This document shows, piece after piece, positions 25,381 to 31,648 of a stretch of 44,480 bases of DNA. The stretch's first letter is position 1; each line of letters starts with the position of its first letter. Made by a program: the position numbers and the translations under genes. This stretch comes from Bacteroidota bacterium (GTDB taxonomy: Bacteria; Bacteroidota; Bacteroidia; Flavobacteriales; Weeksellaceae): NCBI GenBank assembly GCA_023458535.1, contig JAEWYW010000019.1, forward strand, positions 1 to 44,480, read 5' to 3'. The notes below the pieces were generated by a model. It was not told the origin of the DNA, ran no database searches, and saw only the letters and a program-made list of their open reading frames with translations.

Positions 25381-25974
25381 ATGAAAAAAAAATTATCTCT
25401 TTGTTTTTTAGTTTTGAGTTTGTGTTTATGGGCACAGGACGATTCTTCAAAAAGCAAAACGATGGGTTTTTATATCAGTCCGAGTGTGCAGGTGGGTTAT
25501 AATCTTTCCAATAAATCTCAAAAGAGAGAGGATGAGCAATCCGCCGCTTATCAACAAGGATATGCAAGATATTCTTACCCTAATGATTTTATGTACGGTA
25601 TCGGTTTTGTGGGAGGATATCATATCTTACCATTTTTTGCCATTGGTACTGGGTTGAAATATCATTTTGTGGTAGACGATATCCATACAGTGAATTGGAC
25701 CATTCAGCCGAAATTTTTGATCGGTAAAGATGATGATAAATTTACAGTAGAGTTGGAATATGGCAAACAACTGAATAAATCCAATATCAAGGACACCGAG
25801 TATTATGGTTTGAAGTTGGGCTACCAAGCTGCATTTTCAAAAAGATTGAATCAGGAGTTTGGAGTTTTTGTGTACAGCGGAAATTATAGCACGCGAAATC
25901 CATTGTTTTTGGGTTTGAGTTTTCAGGCAATTATTTTCAGTAACAAAAATTACACTGGTTACAGCTCTAATTAA
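25381..25974 (+). CDS. Outer-membrane beta-barrel family protein, function unknown
   Basis: A 197-residue protein with a signal peptide (MKKKLSLCFLVLSLCLWAQ). The mature part alternates hydrophobic and polar residues with many Tyr, Gly and Phe (GFYISPSVQVGYNLS, YGIGFVGGYHILPFFAIGTGLKYHF, LSFQAIIFS), a pattern of an eight-strand outer-membrane barrel. I do not recognise a specific family. It starts 18 bp after truB, so it may be the last gene of the ftsX operon. No hairpin terminator follows, and the next gene has its own promoter. Confidence 0.65.
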   Translation: MKKKLSLCFLVLSLCLWAQDDSSKSKTMGFYISPSVQVGYNLSNKSQKREDEQSAAYQQGYARYSYPNDFMYGIGFVGGYHILPFFAIGTGLKYHFVVDDIHTVNWTIQPKFLIGKDDDKFTVELEYGKQLNKSNIKDTEYYGLKLGYQAAFSKRLNQEFGVFVYSGNYSTRNPLFLGLSFQAIIFSNKNYTGYSSN

Positions 25975-25979
25975 GAGCA

Positions 25980-26009
25980 TTGCTTTTAGTTTCTAAATTG
26001 CTAATTTTG
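25980..26009 (+). promoter_or_regulatory. Promoter of rluF, apparently leaderless
   Basis: TTG (25980-25982), 19 bp, TAATTTTG (26002-26009). The GTG start codon at 26014 is only 4 nt beyond the -7 element, so the mRNA would begin at or next to the start codon. Confidence 0.5.
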
Positions 26010-26013
26010 CAAT

Positions 26014-26745
26014 GTGGAAAAAATAAGAATCAATAAATATCTTTCCGAAGTAGGATATTGTTCCAGAAGAGCTGCCGATAAGCTTTTAGAAGAAGGTAAA
26101 ATCACCGTCAATGGAAAAATTCCTGAAATGGGAACAAAAGTTTCTGATGAAGATGAAATTTTTGTAGATGGCCTATCCATACGCAAAAAGCAGGAGCAGG
26201 AAGAACATACCTATATCGCCTTCAACAAACCCATTGGTATTGTCTGCACAACAGATACCCAGCGCGAAAAAAACAATATTATTGATTACATTAAACACCC
26301 CAAAAGAATTTTCCCAATTGGGAGGCTTGATAAACCCAGCGAAGGTTTGATTTTGCTTACGTCAGACGGTGATATCGTTAATAAAATTCTTCGTTCCCGA
26401 AACAATCACGGCAAAGAATACATCGTTCGTGTAGACAAGCCTATAACACCAACGTTTTTACAAAAAATGAGAAATGGTGTTCCTATTTTGGATACTGTTA
26501 CTAAAAAATGTGAAGTGGAGAAGATTGACACCATGACATTCCGAATTGTACTTACCCAAGGTTTGAACCGACAGATCCGTAGGATGTGTGAGTATTTAGG
26601 TTTTGAAGTTAAGAAGCTGAAAAGAATTCGTGTTCTTAATATTAAGCTCGATTTACCTGTGGGAAAATGGCGTGATTTAACCCCTGAAGAACTTAATTCT
26701 CTTAATGATTTATTGAAGGATTCTGCTAAGACTATTGAGGAATAG
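26014..26745 (+). CDS. rluF: 23S rRNA pseudouridine synthase RluF
   Basis: A 243-residue protein: S4 RNA-binding domain (3-60: RINKYLSEVGYCSRRAADKLLEEGKITVNG), then a RsuA-type catalytic domain with GRLDKPSEGLI and catalytic Asp106. The C-terminal half (NHGKEYIVRVDKPIT, VPILDTVTKKCEVEK, GLNRQIRRMCEYLGFEVKKL) follows E. coli RluF closely, which modifies U2604 (and U2605) of 23S rRNA. GTG 26014 is the only start that keeps the whole S4 domain; an ATG two bases upstream is out of frame. Confidence 0.88.
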   Translation: MEKIRINKYLSEVGYCSRRAADKLLEEGKITVNGKIPEMGTKVSDEDEIFVDGLSIRKKQEQEEHTYIAFNKPIGIVCTTDTQREKNNIIDYIKHPKRIFPIGRLDKPSEGLILLTSDGDIVNKILRSRNNHGKEYIVRVDKPITPTFLQKMRNGVPILDTVTKKCEVEKIDTMTFRIVLTQGLNRQIRRMCEYLGFEVKKLKRIRVLNIKLDLPVGKWRDLTPEELNSLNDLLKDSAKTIEE

Positions 26746-26793
26746 TTTTCTGTAAATTAAGATTCCAAATCTTGAATCAACTAATACCAACTT

Positions 26794-28044
26794 TTATTTC
26801 ACATACCATCTCATTCGGGTTTCATATTCGGGTTTGAGTTTTAAAGCTTTCCAAATATCGGCATCGGTTTTTAATGTCGCTCTGTGAAAAATGATTTTGT
26901 CGGCGGAGTATTTAAAATAAGGATGCGTCTTTAGCCACTCTTCAGGAGCTTCCATTAAAGAGTATTTGGTGATATTTTCAGAGCTGAATTTTGCTGTGTT
27001 GATGAGTTTTTGCATTAAATCTTTATCAATATTATACGTATCCATCATTTGCTGGGTATTGGCAAAACCTCCCAGTTTATTTCTAAATCCAATAAAACTT
27101 CCTGCGGCTTTCTCGTTAAAACCAAATTCTAAAAGTTGTTTGAACGAAATTTTGTTGAGGTCTATAGAAGCGAAATCTGTTTCCTGATTGGTTTTTTGGG
27201 TGTGAGCTAACTGAATATAAGGCTGCAATTCCGCAAATTTCTGATCCGAAATCACAAAGCATTTTTGAACGTCATCAATATTTTTAAAACTTCCTTTCAA
27301 TACTTTATCACGGTACTTGATGATTGACGCAGCCTGATTTTCTGTAAAACCGAGTTGAACCCAACCGTTTACATCCAACGTATTGGGGTCAAATTTTGCA
27401 AGGCGAACACTGGGTTTTGCAGAGCTCTTTGCTTTTTCCGGTAACGATATAAACTGTGACATTTGCTTGTAATTGGCATCACTAATCACAAAACAGTTTT
27501 TCAAACTCTCTTTACTATCAAATCTACCACCGAGAAACTTCTTGTATTTTATAATGGAATTGGCTTGTTTTTCTGAAAATCCCATCTGTTGCCAGTCATT
27601 TTCCGTCAATGTGTTAGGATCGAAAGCGTGTTGAATAGATAAGAATTTTGTCTCAAACTTATGATCTTTGTTTTTTTGGGAGTTAGGTAATAAGAGATAA
27701 GGTTCAAGTTCTGCATATTTTTCATCGCTAATAGAATAACATTTTTTCAATTGCTCCTTCGAAGTAAATTTTCCGCCAACCACATCTCTATACTTAAGGA
27801 TGGTGTGAGCATCCTTCTCACTGAAGCCAATTTTTTTCCAATCTTCAAGATCGTAAGTGTTAGGATCGAAGTTTACGAGATCAATTTTGTGGCTAGGTGA
27901 TGATGAAAAGTGAAGCGAATTAGAATCTATGGTATTTTCTTTACCATTAAATTTTTGGGCAAAAAAGAAAAATAAAAGAAGAATGCCTAATAGTAGAATG
28001 CTTCTGGTGTACCCTTGAAAGTGGTGTAGTTTATAGTTCATCAT
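26794..28044 (-). CDS. Membrane-anchored helix-hairpin-helix repeat protein (ComEA-like)
   Basis: A 416-residue protein with an N-terminal membrane helix (about 13-30) and then repeated HhH units. Three units share FDPNT...W..MGFSEKQA..IIKY...GG.F.S.E.LK.CF.ISD..Y..L..YI at about 58-118, 139-200 and 215-277; a fourth more diverged one is SIDLNKISFKQLLEFGFNEKAAGSFIGFRNKLGG (about 293-345). HhH repeats usually bind DNA without sequence specificity, as in ComEA, and a membrane anchor fits DNA uptake or envelope-linked DNA binding; this is inference. The start is ATG 28044 or the next ATG at 28041. The gene is monocistronic. Direct repeats in its upstream region may be regulatory. Confidence 0.75.
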   Translation of the reverse strand: MMNYKLHHFQGYTRSILLLGILLLFFFFAQKFNGKENTIDSNSLHFSSSPSHKIDLVNFDPNTYDLEDWKKIGFSEKDAHTILKYRDVVGGKFTSKEQLKKCYSISDEKYAELEPYLLLPNSQKNKDHKFETKFLSIQHAFDPNTLTENDWQQMGFSEKQANSIIKYKKFLGGRFDSKESLKNCFVISDANYKQMSQFISLPEKAKSSAKPSVRLAKFDPNTLDVNGWVQLGFTENQAASIIKYRDKVLKGSFKNIDDVQKCFVISDQKFAELQPYIQLAHTQKTNQETDFASIDLNKISFKQLLEFGFNEKAAGSFIGFRNKLGGFANTQQMMDTYNIDKDLMQKLINTAKFSSENITKYSLMEAPEEWLKTHPYFKYSADKIIFHRATLKTDADIWKALKLKPEYETRMRWYVK

Positions 28045-28050
28045 GGGTGT

Positions 28051-28104
28051 ATTTTAGTTTAAAGTTAAAAATATTTTCACTAAAGTGTTTAATTTTAGTT
28101 TAAA
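28051..28104. repeat. Direct repeat pair with central palindrome upstream of the HhH gene
   Basis: ATTTTAGTTTAAA occurs at 28051-28063 and again at 28092-28104, 41 bp apart (close to four helical turns). Between them lies CACTAAAGTG (28078-28087), a near-palindrome. It sits just upstream of the leftward HhH gene and could be an operator. Confidence 0.4.
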
Positions 28105-28276
28105 TTTTTCAAAATAATTGTTTTTGGTGATTAAAATTTAGTACTTGTGTTCATAAATTTCTATTTGATATCTGTAATCTACCCTTAATGATACTTGTAG
28201 AGATATTAATAAAAGTGTTGCTTTGTTGCAAATCAAATATTTATGGAATGTTATTTGAATGTTTTTCAATAATTCC

Positions 28277-28315
28277 GTGATTGTTATACAATCACAAAAC
28301 TTTCCACTGAAAGTT
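28277..28315. other. Two tandem hairpins upstream of the lipoprotein pair
   Basis: GTGATTG-TTATA-CAATCAC (28277-28295) and AACTTTC-CACT-GAAAGTT (28298-28315) are two perfect 7-bp hairpins separated by 2 nt, about 60 bp before the ATG at 28374. The 329-bp spacer 28045-28373 holds these and the direct repeats near 28051-28104; I see no clear TAnnTTTG promoter in it. Confidence 0.45.
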
Positions 28316-28373
28316 TCATTAGCAGCTGTTTCGGCAGTAATTTTAAATTTCACATCATTAAAAATAAAATATT

Positions 28374-28916
28374 ATGAAAAAGTTAATCATCTGCATGTCA
28401 GCCATCTTTTTAATGTCTTGTAAGGAGAATAAAAAAGTAGAAAGTACGGAAACAACTACAGGTCCGGAAATGAACACAACGGAACAGCCTGCACCAGCAC
28501 CAACTGAGGAAGTTAGTACCACAACCACTGCTCAAACTCCTCTTAGTTCCAAAACTATTAATGGGACTCTGGTAACAGTGGATAAAGCAAAGGTTATCGG
28601 TAAGGTGTTGTATGTGGAACTGAAAGTGAAAAATATGGGCGAAAGTTCTTCTCTAAATGTAATTGATGTAGCGGATATTAATTATGTTGATGATGCAGAA
28701 GCTAAGAAGCATGATATTTTGAAAGACGATGATGGAAACTATCAGGCATCGCCACTTCAAATGAAAACTGGGGGCAGATTACAGGTAAGTACCAGTAGCA
28801 GAACACCAGAAGCTTTAATAAGTCTGAAATTTGCAGCACCACCAGAAATCAGCAAAACAATTACCTTATCAATTCCTGATTTTGGTACGTTTGACGCAAT
28901 CCCTGTAAGCAGATAG
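28374..28916 (+). CDS. Lipoprotein of unknown function
   Basis: A 180-residue protein with a lipoprotein signal (MKKLIICMSAIFLMSCKEN, lipobox Cys16). A low-complexity Thr/Pro/Glu linker (about 20-60: TTTGPEMNTTEQPAPAPTEE) is followed by a compact domain with alternating strands (VIGKVLYVELKVKNMGESSSLNVIDVADINYVDD). That domain resembles beta-sandwich domains of DUF4352 type in outline, but I cannot assign it. It is probably on the periplasmic face of the outer membrane. It ends 2 bp before the OmpA-like gene, so the two are co-translated partners. Confidence 0.7.
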   Translation: MKKLIICMSAIFLMSCKENKKVESTETTTGPEMNTTEQPAPAPTEEVSTTTTAQTPLSSKTINGTLVTVDKAKVIGKVLYVELKVKNMGESSSLNVIDVADINYVDDAEAKKHDILKDDDGNYQASPLQMKTGGRLQVSTSSRTPEALISLKFAAPPEISKTITLSIPDFGTFDAIPVSR

Positions 28917-28918
28917 GT

Positions 28919-29497
28919 ATGAGAAAAGGGATAATAGCAATAGCAATGCTGGCAATTTTTGTGAGTTGTAAGCAAAAGGATACAAGCACTACCATAACTT
29001 CTTCGGAAGTACCCAATGAGGTAGCGTTTGATACGGTTGATATCATTACGAACCAGCAAAAACCTTCCTCAGATGAGAATTTGAGCAGTGAAGGAAGCAG
29101 CTTGACGGGTGATGTAAGTAATCTTAACATAGACATCAAACTAAAAGCCGATCAATTATTTGATTTTGATAAGGCTACATTAAAGCCAGAAGCAGAACCT
29201 CAGTTGCAAAAGGTTTTTGATGATATTAATGGGAAGACAGAAAGTGTGATAGAAATTATTGGTCATACCGATGCCAAAGGTTCTCCGCAGTATAATAAAA
29301 ATCTTTCCATAAAAAGGGCAGAAGCTGTGAAAAAGTGGTTGGAAGACAAAGGTCTTAAAAATCCAATTTCTACGACTGGTAAAGGTGCCAATGTTCCGAT
29401 AGCTCCCAATAAACATCCCGATGGAAGTGATAATCCTGAAGGACGAGCTGAAAACAGGAGAGTGGAAATCAAAAGTGCTGGAAAACAGTCTTTGTAA
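28919..29497 (+). CDS. OmpA-family lipoprotein
   Basis: A 192-residue protein with a lipoprotein signal (MRKGIIAIAMLAIFVSCKQK, Cys17), a short Ser/Thr-rich linker and a C-terminal OmpA domain (about 75-190). The domain has the peptidoglycan-binding motif: LFDFDKATLKPEAEPQL at its start, IEIIGHTDAKG, NLSIKRAEAVKKWLEDKG, and NPEGRAENRRVEI, with the conserved Asp and Arg that hold diaminopimelate. It would tether the outer membrane to the cell wall like Pal. It is co-transcribed with the lipoprotein 2 bp upstream and followed by a bidirectional terminator. Confidence 0.85.
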   Translation: MRKGIIAIAMLAIFVSCKQKDTSTTITSSEVPNEVAFDTVDIITNQQKPSSDENLSSEGSSLTGDVSNLNIDIKLKADQLFDFDKATLKPEAEPQLQKVFDDINGKTESVIEIIGHTDAKGSPQYNKNLSIKRAEAVKKWLEDKGLKNPISTTGKGANVPIAPNKHPDGSDNPEGRAENRRVEIKSAGKQSL

Positions 29498-29511
29498 AAG
29501 AATAAAAAGAG

Positions 29512-29538
29512 AAAAGCTAACCCACTGGTTAGCTTTTT
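29512..29538. terminator. Bidirectional terminator between the OmpA-like gene and the merR-family gene
   Basis: AAAAGCTAACC (29512-29522) and GGTTAGCTTTTT (29527-29538) form an 11-bp stem with loop CACT. The right arm reaches the last base of the convergent MerR gene's stop codon. Confidence 0.75.
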
Positions 29539-29885
29539 TATTCTGTAGAATCTTTATCAACCAAAGATTCTTTTAATTTTATCAATTCAGATTTTACAAA
29601 CTCTAATCTATCAATAATAGAAACCGTTTCCGAAATCTTTGCATTGGTTGTTAAGGCTATTCTTGCTCCATCCAAAGTATAGCCTTTCTCTTTCACTAAG
29701 TGATAAATTATTTTTAGGTTTTTAATGTCTTCAGGCGTAAAATAACGGTTTCCTTTTTTATTCTTTTTTGGTTTAATAATGGGGAATTCCTGCTCCCAAT
29801 ATCGTATTAAAGAAGTATTCACATCAAATGCTTTTGCTACTTCCCCAATTGAATAATAGAGTTTGTCCGGTAAATTAATCTTCAT
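29538..29885 (-). CDS. MerR-family transcriptional regulator
   Basis: A 115-residue protein with the MerR winged helix at the N-terminus (YYSIGEVAKAFDVNTSLIRYWEQEFPIIKPKKNKKGNRYFTPEDIKNLKIIYHLVKEKGYTLDGA, residues 10-75) and a short C-terminal helix for dimerisation (86-110). It has no cysteine-rich effector domain, so no metal or drug is implied; small MerR proteins of this kind are common near housekeeping genes in Bacteroidota. A possible promoter lies at 29901-29927. Its target is unknown. Confidence 0.85.
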   Translation of the reverse strand: MKINLPDKLYYSIGEVAKAFDVNTSLIRYWEQEFPIIKPKKNKKGNRYFTPEDIKNLKIIYHLVKEKGYTLDGARIALTTNAKISETVSIIDRLEFVKSELIKLKESLVDKDSTE

Positions 29886-29900
29886 ACAAATAAATAATCA

Positions 29901-29927
29901 CAAAATTAATGAAAATTTAATAAGCAA
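29901..29927 (-). promoter_or_regulatory. Probable promoter of the merR-family gene
   Basis: On the minus strand TTG (29927-29925), 16 bp, TAATTTTG (29908-29901), 15 nt before the ATG at 29885. The spacing is on the short side. Confidence 0.4.
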
Positions 29928-31224
29928 TCTCCATTTTTACTTTTTTGCCTTTCAGTTTTTCTTGAGATAGTTTCTTGATTACAGATTTTATTTTTTCCCG
30001 AGAAACAGCAACATACGAAGTAGTATCTTTAACTTCAATAATTCCGACATCTTCTTTGCTAAGTTCACCTTTTTTTATCAGGAAACCCACGATATCTACT
30101 TTGTTGATTTTATCTTTTTTCCCCGCGCTGATGTATAAGGTTTCAAAAGGTGTTGCTTCAGGAATTCTTGTTTCATTATTTACATTAACCGCAGGAATGT
30201 CTTTCTCCAGAAACGGAAAATGGTCATCCTCTTTCATAATAAGATAGGCAAAGCCTTTAGCATTCATCCTTGCGGTTCTTCCGTTTCGGTGGATAAAGGC
30301 ATCTTCTTTCGCAGGAAGTTGATAGTGAACAATAGATTCCACCTCTGGGATATCCAATCCTCGTGCTGCCAAATCTGTTGTGATGAGTATTCGTGCTGAG
30401 TCGTTTCTGAATTTTAAAAGCGCACGCTCTCTTTCATCCTGTTCCATTCCGCCGTGGAAAGTTTCTCTTTCAATGCCTTTTTCTTTTAATAAATCAGAAA
30501 TTCTATCTACAGCCTCGCGATGATTACAGAAAATCAGCGTTCTTTTATTTCCTATTTTACAAATCAGATGGAATAATGTTTCGAGTTTTTCTTCAGCAGT
30601 TGTTAATACTTTTTTGAAGTGGATATTAGGTTTATTCTCGCCCAATTTTAAAAAGTCTACCATTTTTTCATTTTGTAGACCCGTAAACTCAGGAATTTCA
30701 TCCATTGCCGTGGCAGAGGTGAGAATACGTTGTTTTAAATTTTTCAGCGATGAAATAATGAAGCTCATTTCCTCCTGAAACCCAAATTCCAGAGATTTAT
30801 CAAATTCATCTAAAACTAAAGTATGAATAGAATTCGGATTGAAATTTCCCTGACGAAGATGATCGGCAATTCTACCTGGCGTTCCGATTAATAACGCTGG
30901 AGCTTCAATTAAATTATTGGCTTCTATTTTTTTGTCGTGCCCACCATAGCAAACCGTAACTTTGAAATCTGTTTTCATGGATTTAAAAACCTGCTCAATT
31001 TGCAATGCCAACTCCCTCGCCGGTACCAATACCAAGGTCTGCACTCCTTTTACATTAGTTTTTAAACTTCTTAAAACGGGAAGCAAGAAAGCCAATGTTT
31101 TGCCAGAGCCAGTAGGTGATAATAAAACCACATCTTGGTTGTTTTCTGTCGCTTTATAAGTAGATTGCTGCATTTGATTCAGTTCCTGAATCTGCATGTT
31201 TTGTAAGAGCTTTTGGATATCCAT
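29917..31224 (-). CDS. DEAD-box-type ATP-dependent RNA helicase with DbpA-like C-terminal domain
   Basis: A 435-residue superfamily 2 helicase. The Q motif and P-loop SPTGSGKT (36-43), PARELA, TPGRIAD, motif II DEFD (139-142, instead of DEAD), SAT (170-172), and the domain 2 motifs ARGLDIPEV and HRNGRTAR are all present. Residues about 360-435 form the DbpA RNA-binding domain (FETLYISAGKKDKINKVDIVGFLIKKG...GIIEVKDTTSYVAV), which in DbpA recognises hairpin 92 of 23S rRNA. A role in 50S assembly is likely. The promoter -7 element sits 4 nt from the ATG. Confidence 0.88.
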   Translation of the reverse strand: MDIQKLLQNMQIQELNQMQQSTYKATENNQDVVLLSPTGSGKTLAFLLPVLRSLKTNVKGVQTLVLVPARELALQIEQVFKSMKTDFKVTVCYGGHDKKIEANNLIEAPALLIGTPGRIADHLRQGNFNPNSIHTLVLDEFDKSLEFGFQEEMSFIISSLKNLKQRILTSATAMDEIPEFTGLQNEKMVDFLKLGENKPNIHFKKVLTTAEEKLETLFHLICKIGNKRTLIFCNHREAVDRISDLLKEKGIERETFHGGMEQDERERALLKFRNDSARILITTDLAARGLDIPEVESIVHYQLPAKEDAFIHRNGRTARMNAKGFAYLIMKEDDHFPFLEKDIPAVNVNNETRIPEATPFETLYISAGKKDKINKVDIVGFLIKKGELSKEDVGIIEVKDTTSYVAVSREKIKSVIKKLSQEKLKGKKVKMEIAY

Positions 31225-31228
31225 AATG

Positions 31229-31236
31229 CAAAGATA
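31229..31236 (-). promoter_or_regulatory. -7 element of the helicase gene, apparently leaderless
   Basis: TATCTTTG on the minus strand (31236-31229) ends 4 nt before the ATG at 31224. A CTG rather than TTG lies 20 bp upstream, so the -33 box is weak. Confidence 0.45.
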
Positions 31237-31263
31237 AGTTTTTTGGTGTGTGATTCCAGATGC

Positions 31264-31326
31264 GAGTGGTGAGTTATGAATTATGAGTTATGAGTTTCGA
31301 GTTATGAGTTTTGAGATTTGAGATTG
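31264..31326 (+). repeat. Degenerate heptanucleotide tract (9 units)
   Basis: Nine consecutive 7-bp units: gagtggt, gagttat, gaattat, gagttat, gagtttc, gagttat, gagtttt, gagattt, gagattg. The period is exact although the units vary. It lies in the 424-bp spacer between the helicase gene and rpsA. Confidence 0.8.
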
Positions 31327-31340
31327 TGTTGGGAAAATTT

Positions 31341-31361
31341 AAAGTCTAAAGTCTAAAGTCA
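31341..31361 (+). repeat. Short heptanucleotide tract AAAGTCT (3 units)
   Basis: Three 7-bp units, aaagtct, aaagtct, aaagtca, 14 bp after the preceding tract. The spacer continues with unassigned A/T-rich sequence up to the rpsA promoter. Confidence 0.7.
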
Positions 31362-31498
31362 TCTTTTACTTTTTTTATCATGATTGTTGTTTGCTGTCGT
31401 ACTGAGCATAAACTGAAAGTTTACGAAAGTAGTTCCCGAAGATTATAAATTCTCGAATCTTGGTTCTTTGTTCTTGATTATTTTCAAACTTCCATTAT

Positions 31499-31525
31499 TT
31501 TGAATTAAAAAAATCAGTATCTTTG
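31499..31525 (+). promoter_or_regulatory. Promoter of rpsA
   Basis: TATCTTTG (31518-31525) is a full -7 match. TTTG (31499-31502) lies 15 bp upstream, a shorter spacing than usual. Transcription would start near 31530, giving a leader of about 120 nt. Confidence 0.45.
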
Positions 31526-31578
31526 CACCACTTTTTATGGAGTGAATTCGGCGAAGTAAATAATTCAAAATTAACATC

Positions 31579-31630
31579 TTCCTATTTTTTCTGCAGTCCA
31601 TTTCAGTCGAAGCTGGAAAGAAACTAGGAA
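31579..31630 (+). promoter_or_regulatory. Hairpin in the rpsA leader, candidate autoregulatory structure
   Basis: Three nested paired segments stack into one interrupted hairpin: TTCCTA 31579-31584 with TAGGAA 31625-31630; TTTCT 31588-31592 with AGAAA 31619-31623; TCCA 31597-31600 with TGGA 31614-31617. It ends 18 nt before the rpsA ATG. Feedback by S1 protein is an inference. Confidence 0.45.
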
Positions 31631-31648
31631 TACAAATTTTATTAGAAA

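Noticed and set aside
26759..26773. AAGATT-CCA-AATCTT hairpin between rluF and the HhH gene as a terminator
   Set aside because: Only 6 A/T-rich base pairs and no T-run on either strand; too weak to call.
28138..28353. 71-codon minus-strand ORF in the spacer before the lipoprotein pair
   Set aside because: It includes the two tandem hairpins, has no promoter, and resembles no family.
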